From positions 37,281,501 to 37,345,500 of the forward strand of contig JAPTOF010000001.1 of assembly GCA_028554755.1 (NCBI GenBank): a stretch of 64,000 bases of DNA, in the 5' to 3' direction. The position numbers and the translations under genes were made by a program. This DNA comes from Cordia subcordata. Taxonomy: Eukaryota > Streptophyta > Magnoliopsida > Boraginales > Cordiaceae. A model generated the notes under the pieces. The model did not search any database, was not told the DNA's origin, and worked only from the letters and a program-made list of their open reading frames with translations. Shown here one piece after another: positions 23,120-35,323 of this stretch. Position 1 is the first letter of the stretch; each line of letters starts with the position of its first letter.

Positions 23120-23125
23120 TATTTG

Positions 23126-25078
23126 GAGCGCTATGTATTTAGCTTTGTATTTATGATTATTTATTTCCTACACATGATCAGCTGTGGATGATTTGGCCCT
23201 GAATACTTGAAGATGATTGTTGGGTATTCCATTTTATTTTCGTTTGAAGAAGCTAAGCTTGTGCTCGTGAGATAGCTGTTCATAAGTTGATACTTTGTGC
23301 TCTGGAAAATTTTGAGGACTTAACAAATCGTCATGTTAATGAATATGTTCCTATTTGCAGCATGGCTAGATCGTTGAAATGAGATTTAAGTCAATCATTA
23401 ACTTAAGAGAAATGTTTATTTTTGTAACAAAATAAGAGACAAAAATTTACAATCTTTTATACAAGTAAATTAAAATAAATTAAATCAAGAATGATTTTAC
23501 ACTACTAATTCAAATGCAAGGAAAAGGAAAGAAGAAATTGCTTTCATCCACAGAAAATACTTGAAAAGAGGATACATTAGAATGGAGATAACAGCAAACG
23601 GTACACCAAGTTTGCATTATCTATTTGTTAACTATATGGTGTTTAGAAAAGAACATTTTTAAGATACTTTCTTCTTACTATCCAGTGCTTGGAGGTATAC
23701 TTTAAAACTCATCTAAATTTGAATGGAGATTATGCGGTACAGAATACGAGCGATTAGTTTTGAATCATTTATCTTAGCTAGTAATTTTTTATTAATTATA
23801 TAATTGAAAACACAATGCATCTAGCCAAAAGAGCCTTGCTTTACTATATTACTTGGGCAAGCTTGCGCTTAGGATGCCTGACCATGCAATGGAATTTCTG
23901 GAATACACTCTAGCGTCCAATATACAGAAGGTCATATGCTAAAATATTCGGCCTCAAAAATAATTAATTTTTTGTAAAATATAAAGATAACAATACGTAA
24001 AAAGAAAATTTCATACAAATATAAGGTCAGGTTATGTTTGATGTTTCCTTTAGATTTCATGCTTAGTGGGTTGTTACTGAAGTTTCTGCTACCAATTACG
24101 ATATTTATATTTATATTATTACATAAAATTTTATGAGGTCAGAAGATGTTACATTGATATTTTATTCTAATGTTTTTTCCTGAAAAATTAGTTAAAATTT
24201 TAAATTTATTTTATTCTAAGGCCTTTTCTGAAACTTGGTTAAGAGCTGTACATTGACATTCTAAACATGCTTCCAAATTTGCAGATTCTACCACATTATC
24301 ATATGGCAGATAATAATTGAGTACACCTCTGTTTTACAATATAGTGCTTGTCCCAAACTTTTTGGTAAAAATTGTGGAGAGTTGTGATGACCATTCACAA
24401 CTCTAAAAATGCCTCGACGATTGTTGTATGACCATTCAATTGTAGTTGAAGAGCATAGAATAATTAGAATGGACGACATGCTAATGGAGGGCACTGTCGA
24501 AGTGACGCATGGATCTTCAAACTTTTTTTTCTCGACCCTTTACAAATGGAGGCTATATCGAAATTAGTGGTTGATCATTTTTTAAAAAGAGACTCTTTTA
24601 ACTCACATTATTCCCTAACAAATTTTTTAACAGAAATTGTAATTACTCTAACAAATATAACCCTGAAAGAAGATTTAGATCAAATAAACAAGTCAATTTG
24701 CGAATTTGGTGGCTTTCATATGTTAAATGGAGACTCGAACGACTTTTTCTTGCATTCTTCCACATTCGATGTAGTAGGTCCGGCTTGTGAGCTCTCCCTC
24801 TAATCTATTTGGGTAAGTACTAGAGACATTCTTCAAATTCTTGAATGGGACCAAAGGGAAAAAATTGAAAATTTCATACCTCCTCTTGTTGACTGATCAA
24901 TCGACCTTCATTTGAAGTGATTTGTCAAGTAACAAAAACATGTTGACAACTAATTCTCGTAAACTTGTGAACCATGATTGAATTTCTGTATCAATTTCCA
25001 TAATCATCAGTTGGTTTATAAGATCCAACACTTCTCAGTCTCACTTCAGAGCCAATCTTGCCGTGGAAAAGTAAAGCA
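23126..25078. other. Intergenic between snoRNA unit and VSP-like gene
   Basis: AT-rich with no domain-bearing frame. The 85-codon frame at 24546-24803 (MEAISKLVVDHFLKRD...) shows no recognisable family and no splice context, and I treat it as unassigned. CTGGAAAATT near 23301 repeats the sentence that holds box H in the two snoRNAs, but no hairpin precedes it at the correct distance. Confidence 0.4.
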
Positions 25079-25977
25079 ATGGCAAGAAATCTTGGTGTTG
25101 TGTTAGCAGCATTTTGTTTCCTATTAGGCTCAGCAATGGCAGATTATTGGGACATTTTGAATCAAAGAACAAAAGATGGTATCCGAATCACCTTGAAAAG
25201 CTATTGTGAGAGCTGGAGAATGAATGTTGAGCTACACAACATCCGAAACTTCAAAGTTGTTCCTGAAGAATGCGTGGGGTACATAAAGAAATACATGACA
25301 TCAACTCAATACTCAGTAGATTCTGAGATGACAATCAACGAATGCAGAGTTTATATCAGCACCAGTTGCAGGCTGGAGAAAGATGGCAGAGACGCGTGGA
25401 TTTTCGACATTGATGATACCCTCCTATCCACTGTTCCTTACTATAAGAAAAATGGTTTTGGGTAAGTAATTTACACTAAGCAAATCATGGTTTTGCGTAC
25501 ACTCTATTCACACACTCCGTTCAAAAGTAATACATTTCGGGTCGAGACGGGTCAGGTCGCCCATGATGGGTCAAGCAACCCTGTTAAAATAACTGTTCAG
25601 AGCAGTTATCCGTAGCTGGATAGATATAACTACTAAGACAAGAAAAAGATTGTCATATTATCTTTCTGACTTTCTCGCCATCTTTACAGTTATCTTTCTG
25701 AGGTTCGAATACACACTTTCCCTCATGTTCTATACAATCAGCTTGTCAAGTAAACAATGGTAATGCAATTTGATTGTGCAATTTTTCGTTTTGATGCAGA
25801 GGTGCAAATGATGAATTTAAAACTGTTCAGCAGTTCAAGTCAGGGATAAGGAAGCAGATTATTAGCAGAGGATATTTTGTTTGGGGCACTCTTGGAGACC
25901 AATGGAGCAGTATTGAAGGCCTTCCTAATGCAAAAAGAACATTCAAGCTTCCGAACCCTTTATACTATGTTGCTTAA
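25079..25977 (+). CDS. VSP/acid phosphatase-like protein lacking its central exon
   Basis: Exon 1 is 25079-25461 (donor G|GTAAGT) and the last exon is 25800-25977 (acceptor TTTTGATGCAG|A). Joined in frame they give 186 residues. Residues 1-21 are a signal peptide (MARNLGVVLAAFCFLLGSAMA). Exon 1 ends after the HAD motif I WIFDIDDTLLS, and the last exon supplies FKTVQQFKSGIRK and LGDQWSSIEGLPNAKRTFKLP, the motif III/IV end of the class-B acid phosphatase family that includes soybean VSPs. Family members are about 250 residues; the roughly 65 residues between NGFG and the last exon, with motif II Ser/Thr and the cap, are missing, and the 338-bp intron shows no trace of them. The ATG at 25079 is the first in frame. 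It may be a pseudogene or an inactive secreted storage or defence protein. Confidence 0.75.
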
Positions 25978-26965
25978 TCGAGCAAAACGCCTTCTTTCAA
26001 CCATCAAAAAGTTGCAGAGTTATTATTCATTTGTTTCTTCATTGGAACTGTATTTAATGCTGACGAATTGATAATCTTTTGGAAATAAAGTTTATAATAC
26101 ACTTCAGAACTAATTCATGTCACTGTAGATTTGTACTCCGTGAAGGTCCAGTGAGATGATCTGCTAGCAGATTGCAGAAACTAGCTATGCAGAGAGAAAG
26201 GACATCATGCCACTCAATAGAAAATGTATAGTTTCTGCTTTGCAAGTAAGATTTGAGCCTAAAGATCATTCGTGTATCCGCTATTCATACAAGTATTGGA
26301 ATTTTCTAACTGACAAATGGTGTTCAGAAAGGTTGCTGCTTCATTAACAACAGCAATAGTAAACGTGTCACTGTAGTGGATCCCGCATATTAAATTCGGT
26401 TGTTTCTAAGATTTCTCCGAGGTAACACACACCCCTCCGCTAAACAAACTATCTACCATTCCCTCAGGAGCATGGTTAGTTGCTTGGTGACTTGGAATTG
26501 GGGGCAACTCGAGTGTGAAGTGATAACTGACTTGAGTTTGAATCCCATGAAAGATGAGAGATTACGTTGGGGGCAGGACGATTGCTTTAAAGAGAAAAAG
26601 AACAAGGAAACTGCTTGGTGACTTGCATTAAAAATTTATATAGTAGTATGGATGCACGACAATGAGTTGGCAATTAATCAAGATAAGTAATATATAAGTA
26701 CTTCCTCTATTTACAATAATTATAGTTATTTATTTATGTCACTTTTCTATGTTAAAGTATCATTACTGTATTAATTACATACTGTCATAATCAACTTTCT
26801 AATAATTTATATAAATATTTTACATATAAATTTGCTTTCACCAACCACTGTCCGGGTCCCGGCTCCATGACTGACAACTATAGTAAAGCAAGCTTAGCAA
26901 TAGAACAACCAGAACTTTATTCTCAGAAACCATCTCCGATTCCAGGCTGCAAACGCTGTTGCTAT
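25978..26965. other. Intergenic: VSP-like 3' region and flank of caleosin array
   Basis: 25978-26200 should be the 3' UTR of the VSP-like gene. From about 26640 the sequence (CGACAATGAGTTGGCAATTA, TCACTTTTCTATGTTAAAGT) is shared with 31760-31870 and partly with 46925-47440, so the duplicated caleosin block begins here. 26870-26965 matches 33335-33395 and is the 3' UTR side of caleosin copy 1. No other gene is seen. Confidence 0.6.
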
Positions 26966-28319
26966 TCATTTCATCTTCCCCTCAGCTCCCTGATTCAGCT
27001 TGGCAAAATACTTAAACAAACTGCCGTCGTAACAACCTCTGATGGTTTCCTTAGACAAGAAACCTTCCTCGTCTCTTGCTAGCACATACAACACTCCCAT
27101 TCCGCTTTGCTCGCAATCCTGAAAATTGAACCAACGGCAAAAAGATCACTACCTAATTAATTATAAAAGCACGCCTTTGAAAGTAATTAAAAATACTCCC
27201 TGGAATAATTGAAGATGTCCGATATTGACCACCCGAAAAGATCGAACGGTGCTCGATTGCCTTCCGTCATGGCCCATAGCTCTCTAAGTGTCAGCTTGTC
27301 CGGCACAGTGCGCTCGTACTTACTAAACATGTTCTCAAAGTTAACAGTTAGGAACCTGGAAAATTTTGTACGACATTTTCGAGATTTATTAGAGGAAGAG
27401 GAATATAGAGAAGAGAAATGCTTGATTTCACTTGCTTACAAATGTTGAATACAATCCTATTTGTAGGGGTAAAACAAGACTCTGCGATTACTATCATAAT
27501 GTGAACATGATTCCTAAGCTTCCTAGTTAATTAACCATAACGCAAAGGAAACTTTCTAATCCTCCTAATTAAATGCACCATCATAAAGTGTTTATAAATA
27601 CAATAAACTTGGTCATAGATAATCTAAAAGTGTTGTGTATCTAACCGCATTTCTAAAATCTCTAATTATTTTCATCTTCTAATCATATTGAGTATAGTAC
27701 AAGAAAAAATGTAACAAAGGTCACCTTATATTCCATAACCAAATAGGTTTTGGCGACAGTTATGGATCGTGGCTAAAAGGCCTGTGATAATATAATCGAC
27801 AAGAAGGATGTACTTTATAAATTACCTTCCTTCTGTGTCAAATGTCCCCGAATCATTGCCATGCTTGCACTTGTGTATGTTGTGTATGTTGCACTTGATC
27901 AAAACAGCATATGTAAGAGATGCAATCATGTTGAAACCTACCTGACGAAATCATAACGGTGCGGAAAAATATGCTACAGTTTCTTACAAATATAAAAAAG
28001 AGCAAATTGCATATTACTCCCAATGTTCTCAAAGTTGTATAAAATTTCTCTATATTTCAAACTTCACAAAGAAACCCCTATATTATATTGAATATTGTAT
28101 GACACCCCTATTTTTTGACCCAATTGCACAATATTTTTATATTACAGGGGTTATTAGTAAAAAAATTTTTTAATAATATAGGGAGATATTAGTTAATTAG
28201 TTTTGAATTTATATGAGATTTTATACGATTTTAACAAAATACTGGAGTAAATTCTTTTTCCATATAAAAGTAAATGCACGTGAAACGATTTTCATTTTTC
28301 AAACATACGGCGGCTAGCT

Positions 28320-28383
28320 TAAAATATATACATATATATACATATATATATATACATATATATATATACATATATATATTTAC
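28320..28383. repeat. TA/CATATA microsatellite in copy 1 intron 2
   Basis: Imperfect (TATATACA)n tract next to the exon 2 donor. A second, pure (AT)n tract follows at 28659-28710. Confidence 0.85.
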
Positions 28384-28658
28384 CAGCATAAGTTTCCCGG
28401 GGATAAAAATATCCCGTTGTGATGCTGAAGCACACTCATATTCTTATGCTTGTGGCCTGGCGTCCCAGTTGGATGCTCCACATCAGGAGCAACCAATCCA
28501 CTAGCCAGGTCTGAATTTACACATTGCAACGAGATGCATGATGGTATATAATCATCCCTTGTTAATGCACTTCTTTTGTTTGAGGGATCTATAATGGTTC
28601 CTCACTTACCTGCATGGATGACTCAAATTTGAAATCTATAAATCTCAAGTGAAGGGTA

Positions 28659-28663
28659 TTACC

Positions 28664-28710
<47 letters not shown>
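28659..28710. repeat. (AT)n microsatellite
   Basis: About 25 uninterrupted TA units between exons 1 and 2 of caleosin copy 1. Confidence 0.95.
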
Positions 28711-28713
<3 letters not shown>

Positions 28714-29125
28714 GATTGTCCTTTGTAATGTATTATGTAAAACTATTAACGTAAGATTGCAACCTCGTCAAAGCCTTATTTTGTATGGATGATTTAAATA
28801 ACTAATTAGTGCCCTTTTTTTTTTGGGTTACATCTTCCACCCCCATGAAATTGAACCCAGAACTTCACGCTTAGAAGGAGATAGTCTCAACTACATGACT
28901 CATCCCCTAATCCCTAATAAAAATAATTAGTTTTAACTTTACTTATCCCAAGTGTTAATCAAACTTTTCTCATCTTAATTCATTAATTAAAATGTACAAA
29001 GTCTATTCTCATTACAAAGTCTTTTCTTAAAGGTCATCTCTAACCTTTCTTAGTATGGTAATTGGTGGAAGGGGTGCCTCTGACGCCATTGCTTCATCCT
29101 CGAAAACCTCTTTCCTCTTCTCTTC

Positions 29126-29868
29126 TTCTCTGCTCATCTCCATAGGACTCAAGAAAGTTTGAATTACACAATAATATTATATAGCGAAATTGAGAACACA
29201 AATAAACTACCTCTTAATACATGCGTATACGTTATGATTTACATGCATGTATCCATTTGAGTAGTGAACTTTGCGGGAATTGATGAACTCCAGTTTGATG
29301 TTGATTTTTCGACTAAATGCTGAAACTATTGGACACATAGTTCTTGCGTGTTGTATAATATACACAGGCCAAAGGCGTACAAAACGACCTAAAATGACAA
29401 TGTGAGAGAAAGTGATGTGATGTGACGTAATAAAAGCGTCCGAGAAAGGAGCTAGGATGATCGTTGTGGAACTCCTCCTTTGGACAGTTTTACATTATGG
29501 CGCAATATTCTTGGTCAGGTGAACAATTTCCTTTAACAGGAATGCACATACATTACTAGAAATTGTTGGATGTGAGATAGAAAAAATTGACATTAAAATT
29601 TTCTGTCTCAAAATGAGACGAATTTGAAACGGATGAAAGAAGGATTTTTTTTTTTAAAACAAAAGTTTGTAACATTTTAAACTAATGGATTTGAGACGAA
29701 ATTTGTGATAATTTTTGCATTTTTTTTATTTTGAAATGGAATAGGGATGAAGTTTATATAATATTTATATAAATCGTACTAATTCAATTAATGAGTCATC
29801 AAATATTTATCCTAAATATAAATAATTAATTATGTAATCATGTTAACTTATAATCTCTAATGGTTAAT

Positions 29869-29902
<34 letters not shown>

Positions 29903-32900
29903 TTATATTATGTCTAAAATATTAAAGTCCCAAACTAATCTAATCCCAAAATCCTCTCAATCCTAACCCCCAACTCCTCACACTCTACTCCTGCGTATCC
30001 TAAATCAGCGCGTAAAGCTTGTTGTCAACCTCTAATTTGATTTCTGTAATTTTTTATTTTTTATTTTTTAGGTTTATTTTTAATTTTTTATTTTCAAAAT
30101 CTTTTTATTCAATTTTGATTTTCATAAAGATAGTCTAACTAGTTCCTATTTTTTGAAGAAAAATTCATTTCAGTCTCAATGCTTTGCAAACTTACTCAAA
30201 TTAGTCCCATTTTTTTTCTTTTTTGTTTAGTTTTTCTTAAAATAGGGATTAACTTGAATAAGTTTATAAAAAATTAAGGACTAATATGAATTTTTTTAAA
30301 ATAATGGAGCCTAATTTGATTATTTTTGTGAAATTTTGAGCACTAATATGAATATTTTCAAACAATAGAGACTAATTTGAGTATATTTATGAAATATTTG
30401 AACTAATTTAAATATTTTAAAATAATGGAGATTAATTTCAAAAAGTAGAGAAACAAGAGGAACTTATTGTGAACTTTACCCTTGCGTAACGAATCAATAA
30501 GCAGGATGGCACAATTAAGTATATGCCTATTCATTTTTTGTATTTAGGGCTCGTTCAGACTATTTTTTAAAGGTTTTTTTAATAACTTTTAAAAATATTT
30601 TTTGGAAATTTGAAATATTTTACTTTTGAAAAAAATTATAAAAAAATCAATCTAAACGAACTCTTAATATTCTAATTTTTATTGCTTGCATAAATAAACA
30701 TGAGAACTTGATAACATTGGGAATCATGACCATATCATGAACATATTCAACATGCTAATCCTAATTGTATAAATACCATTTTCATTATCTCTATATCTAC
30801 TTAGACAACATTATTTAGACCATTACTATAACATCCTCCCACAATAGTTTTACCTAAGATTTAGGTGTAGTTTCGGGTCACTACTACAATCATTATAAGA
30901 CTTAAGTATTTATGTCAATTGATTATGCTAATTTGTAATAGTAAATTAGTAGTTAAGTTTAATTAGTTATTACAGGTAATATTAGAATAGGCTCTAAACT
31001 TTGGACAAATTTCACATTGTCACGGGATCCAAGGCTTTTGGTTTCCATTCATTACAATTACAAAAAGGACAAAATGTGGAAGCCCCATGATTGTAGGATC
31101 TGATTTTACACAGCTTAGCTCTTATCATACTCATTGTTAGGTGGATTTGCTCTCCTTCCTTTCGGGCCAAAGAAAATCATATCGCTGATGCGTGCACACA
31201 TTCGCACTGATTTTTTTTCTCCTGTTAGCATATACACACTCTTTGATGAAGCACGATATTAAATTACGTAACGTATTGAACTTCAACGATCTTGGAATAT
31301 TAGTTTTAGATATTTATCCTCAAACTTCATTTCAAAATTTTAATCCCCCCCCCCCCCCCCGAACACAGCCCAAAAACCTTATGATGCATCATATTTGATT
31401 TGGGTCTTTAATATGATATATGCCAGCATTATTTATTTGAGTGTCTTGATTTAGGGTTTAATTTGTATCATATTATTTTAATTTCAACTTTTTACGCTTG
31501 AATGCATGATCAATTGCTTGGAGACTCAGAATTAGGGATAGCTCAAAAAATTGAGATTATATTCGTGGATTCAAATTTCATAGGAAATGGGGGTTGCGTC
31601 AGGGTTAGGGAGTTTGTTAAAAAAAAAAATTCTTGGTGATTTACATAGAAAAGAAAAAGATGTATTTAATAGGATCAATGATGAGGGGATAGGGAGCTTG
31701 TTCCAAAAAAAAAATTCTTGGTGATTTACACAAAAAAAAAATGTATTTAATAGTATCGATGACAATGAGTTGGCAGCTGTTCACCGATAAACAATATTTA
31801 TAAAATGTACTTTTCTATTAGCAATAACCATAGTTATTCATCTGTCACTTTTCTATGTTAAAATATCATTACAATAGTAAAGACTAAAGACTTGGAGGGT
31901 AGTTGGTTTGGTTTTTAAGCTGGCCAAACCTGTTAAAAGTCATATTTAAGTTAGTATGTATGTTTGTTTTAATGAAAAAAGTGTGTTTTTAAGTAGTTTT
32001 AAAAAGAAAATAAAAAGGTTTCTACTTTCAACTTTTGCTTTTTAAAACTTTAAGTATTTTTATTTAAAAAATAAAACAAGCTTGACTAAATTATTTATAA
32101 TCTTTTATTTGCTTTTTTTATCTTTATTACTAAAATATTTTTACTCTTTTATCTTATACTTACTCTTTTTAATTCTATTTTCACATCCATAATAGTTATT
32201 TTAACAATTTAAGTTATTTTTCAACTTACTTTAACCAAACATGTAAACACTTATTTTTTTAAGGAAAAAATTCACATTATCCCCTATGATACGCTAAAGT
32301 ATCATGTTATTTTTTGTGTTTCAAAAACTTTAGACTGCACCTTATGTTTTTCCAAAATTAATCACACCCTCATCTATCGTTAGTTTAACACTAACACCGT
32401 CAAATCCAAGCTTAAAATGACAAAATTGCCCTCTAATTACTAGATGGTAAATTTCATATTACTCTCCTGTGATATGTGAAAGTATCATATTGTCTTTTGT
32501 GATATGCAAAAGTATCATGTTGCCCCTGTGTTCCTAAAACTTTAGATTCTCCTTGTGAGAGTTCCAGACATTGAAGTGGTCCATGTTTGCTTTTGCTTTC
32601 TTTCTTTCTTTTTTCTTCTTCTTTTGCTCTGTTTTGCAAATGGCGAAGGAGCTTTTTGGAGCTTTTCATTTGCAATTTTATAGATTTTAATCAAGTATGG
32701 TAATATGATTCAATACAAAGGACGAAGAAAAAAAATGAAACAAGGAATATGTTATTTTTTGTCCAAATAGAAAGTAACGTGTAAATAAAAAGTAAAACGA
32801 GTAAAAATGTTAGACCAACGATATTTTTAGCGCATGTGGCTTAAATCTAACGAAAAAATTGACAAAGGAAGATAACATGATAAATTTTGAAAAAAAATGA

Positions 32901-33395
32901 AGGGACGATCTGAAATTTTAAGAATACAGGGGGATTAACGTGATACTTATGCATATCATAAAAGTAAAGTGAAATTTGTCATTTTTTGTCATCCCAAGAA
33001 TATTTTTATCCAAATAAAAGGTAAAACGCATAAAAATGTTAGACCAACTGCATTTTTAACACATTTGGCTCAAACCTAACGAGAAAATTGACGGAGGAGG
33101 CAACGTGATAAATTTGGAAAAAATACGAAGGGACGATCTAAAATTTTAGGAACACAGGAGATAACGTAATACTTTCGCATATGACAGGGGGATAACGTGA
33201 AATTTCCCTTTTTTTTAATTACAAATTTTTTTAAAATACATACTTAAAATAAAAAATTCAATTAAAAAAAAAAAGGCTTAAAGTTAGAAGTATTTTAAGG
33301 AGCTTTTTAATAAGTCAATCCAAACGCTCTCTAGGACAACCAAACTTTATTCCCAGAAACCATTTACGTTTCCAGGCTGCAAACGTCGCTGCTAT
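29126..33395. other. Intergenic between caleosin copies 1 and 2, MITE-rich
   Basis: 29260-29470 is the upstream flank shared with copy 3 (50560-50720). 29550-29760 is a MITE-like block with CATTACTAGAAATTG and 'gagacgaatttgaaac' clauses, related to 44656-44952. A (CA)n(TA)n tract lies at 29870-29902. 30547-30664 is a 118-bp palindromic MITE (GGGCTCGTTCAGACTATTTT ... AATCTAAACGAACTCTT). From about 30700 the sequence is duplicated at 45480 onward. A poly-C run lies at 31345-31360. 31905-32250 and 32266-33205 are further MITE blocks. No gene is seen. Confidence 0.5.
32266..33205. mobile_element. Nested inverted-repeat element (MITE family 'ttcacattatcccc')
   Basis: The left end TTCACATTATCCCCTATGAT with AAGTATCATGTTA is matched inversely by the right end TAACGTAATACTTTCGCATA...GGGGGATAACGTGAAATTTC. 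A second pair of the same sentences (32450-32560 and 32930-32990) lies inside, so one copy appears nested in another. There is no coding sequence. Confidence 0.6.
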
Positions 33396-35286
33396 TCATT
33401 TTATCTTGCCCTCAGCTCCCCGATTCAGCTTCGCAATGTACTCGAACAAACTGCCGTCATAACAACTTCTGATAGCTTCTTTAGACAAGAACCCTTCCTC
33501 GTCCCTTGCTAGGAAATACAGCAATCCCCATTCCCCTTTGCTAAAAATCCTGAAAATTGAACCCATGGCAACAGAATTACTACCCAATTAAAGCACGCCC
33601 GGAAATTAATAAAAGCTGTCCGATACGGACCAGCCAAGAAAATCAAAAGATACTCTATTGCCTTCCGTCATAGCCCATAGCTCTCTAAGTGTCAGCTTGT
33701 CCGGCACCATGCACGCGTACTTACTAAACATGTTCTCAAAGTTAACAGGCCAGAACCTGGAAAATTTTCCAGGACGGAGCCATCATCAAAGTCCGATCAT
33801 ATTGCGTATACACTACAAGAAAAACTGTTACAGGCATCACCATTCCATCGCCAAGTAGGTTTTGGCGACAGATATGGATCGTGGCTAAAAGTCCAGTGAT
33901 AATATAATCGACAAGAAGGATGTACTTTACATATTACCTTCCTTCTGTGTCATACGTTCCCGAATCACTGCCATGCTTGCATTTGTGTATGTTGTGAATG
34001 TACACAGGCAAAAGAGGAGATGGTATCCAGCCCTGGAAGCGAAACTGATATTGTTAAGCCAAAATGTTCCACACTTAATCTTAAAAGATCTCTAATATAT
34101 TAACCTTTTTTTAGTTAAAAAGTTTTACAGTATGCCATTTCAACTTACAGGAAGAGACCAATAACTCAGTCCCAAATTGATGAGAACAGCCAATATAAAA
34201 GACACAATCATGTTGAAACCTATTTGACGACATCCTGGAACAGAAACAGAAGGAAATTAAGGGGAAAAAATGCAACAGTTTCTTTATGAATATAAAAAAG
34301 AATAAATTACGTATTATTCCCAAATTTATCATAATATAAAATTTTTCCATGTTTCAAAATTCACAAATAACCTCCTATACTATACAGGATACTGTATAAC
34401 ACTCCTAATTTTTGAGCCAATTGCACAATGATCTTTATATTATAGGGGTTATCAGTAACAAATTTTTTTATAATACAAGTAGCTATTAGTGAGTATTAAA
34501 ATTACATGAGGTTTTATCGGATTTTGGCAAAACGGACAGATTTCTTTTTACCCATCAAAGATAATGCACGTGAAATATTTCCATTGATAATCCGTTGCTA
34601 ATGCGCGATGGAATTGGAGGCCGTCGGCAATCCGTCACAAGCTAGCAGCGGATTATTGACGGAAATTTGTCTATCACCAATTAGCGACGGATTACCAACT
34701 AAAAACTTTTTTGTCAAAAACTCATCACTAATCCATCGATAATTAGCAACGGATTAATATCTGCTAGTAAAGTCTGTCGTTTGTTGTTGTTTTTCTTGTA
34801 ATGAAACAACTTTCAATTTTTTTTAATATACAGCGGCTAGCTTTAAAAAAGAACAAAAAGTATTACCAGCATAAGTTTCCCAGGGATAAACAATCCCGTT
34901 GTCATCTTGATCGAAGAATGACACATGCTGCTGAAGCACACTCATATCCTTATGCTTGTGCCCTGGCGTCCCAGTTGGATGCTGCACATTAGGAGCAACC
35001 AATCCCCTAGCCAGGTCTGAATTTACACATCACAATGAGATGATGAAATAATCATCCCTTGTTAATTAATAATGCACTGTATCAATTTATATGGGATATA
35101 TATGCTACACATATCAAACAAGAAAATTAGGAACGGCAAGCCGTTTTAGATTTGAAATCATGTCATGATCGTGGACATAGTTTGAGTAAATTCTATTTCC
35201 CCCCTAGTTTAAAAAATAAACTAAGAAATGATATAAATTCACCCCTCCAGTTTAAAATAAAGTGTAAATTCACCACTTATAGGATA

Positions 35287-35323
<37 letters not shown>

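Larger units (their letters stand above)
21270..23125 (+). ncRNA. Probable snoRNA precursor / non-coding transcription unit
   Basis: From the TATA box at 21237 transcription would begin near 21270. The next 1.9 kb has no coding frame beyond chance but contains two box H/ACA snoRNAs (22572-22707, 22999-23119). Polycistronic snoRNA precursors driven by site II plus telo-box promoters are known in plants. Splice-like signals such as TCTTTTCAGGATTCCTGCAG near 21496 could instead mean a spliced host transcript. A 7-bp closing stem ACCAATC (21708-21714)/GATTGGT (21821-21827) encloses several small hairpins, whose meaning is unknown. The extent of the unit is inference. Confidence 0.5.
26966..29125 (-). 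pseudogene. Caleosin/peroxygenase pseudogene (copy 1)
   Basis: Remnants of all six exons are present on the minus strand. The exon 1 remnant (about 29120-29030) has lost its 3' end and donor. Exon 2 (28510-28384) is 127 instead of 150 nt, with one inserted base and a 24-bp deletion that removes part of the EF-hand. Exons 3 and 4 are fused without an intron (27952-27826), lacking the proline knot, and the acceptor AG is gone. Exon 5 (27355-27230) is full length ([16 protein letters not shown]). Exon 6 (27118-26966) has a one-base deletion, reading three C's where the other copies have four near 27096, which shifts the frame before the C-terminus. Several independent lesions make it a pseudogene. 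It sits at the end of the array nearest the VSP-like gene. Confidence 0.88.

Noticed and set aside
24546..24803. 85-codon frame MEAISKLVVDHF...
   Set aside because: No family resemblance, no partner exon, no promoter or poly-A context that I can support. Left as unassigned.
33658..33858. Plus-strand frame [18 protein letters not shown] (also 27209-27448)
   Set aside because: Antisense shadow of caleosin exon 5; the same shadow occurs in several copies.
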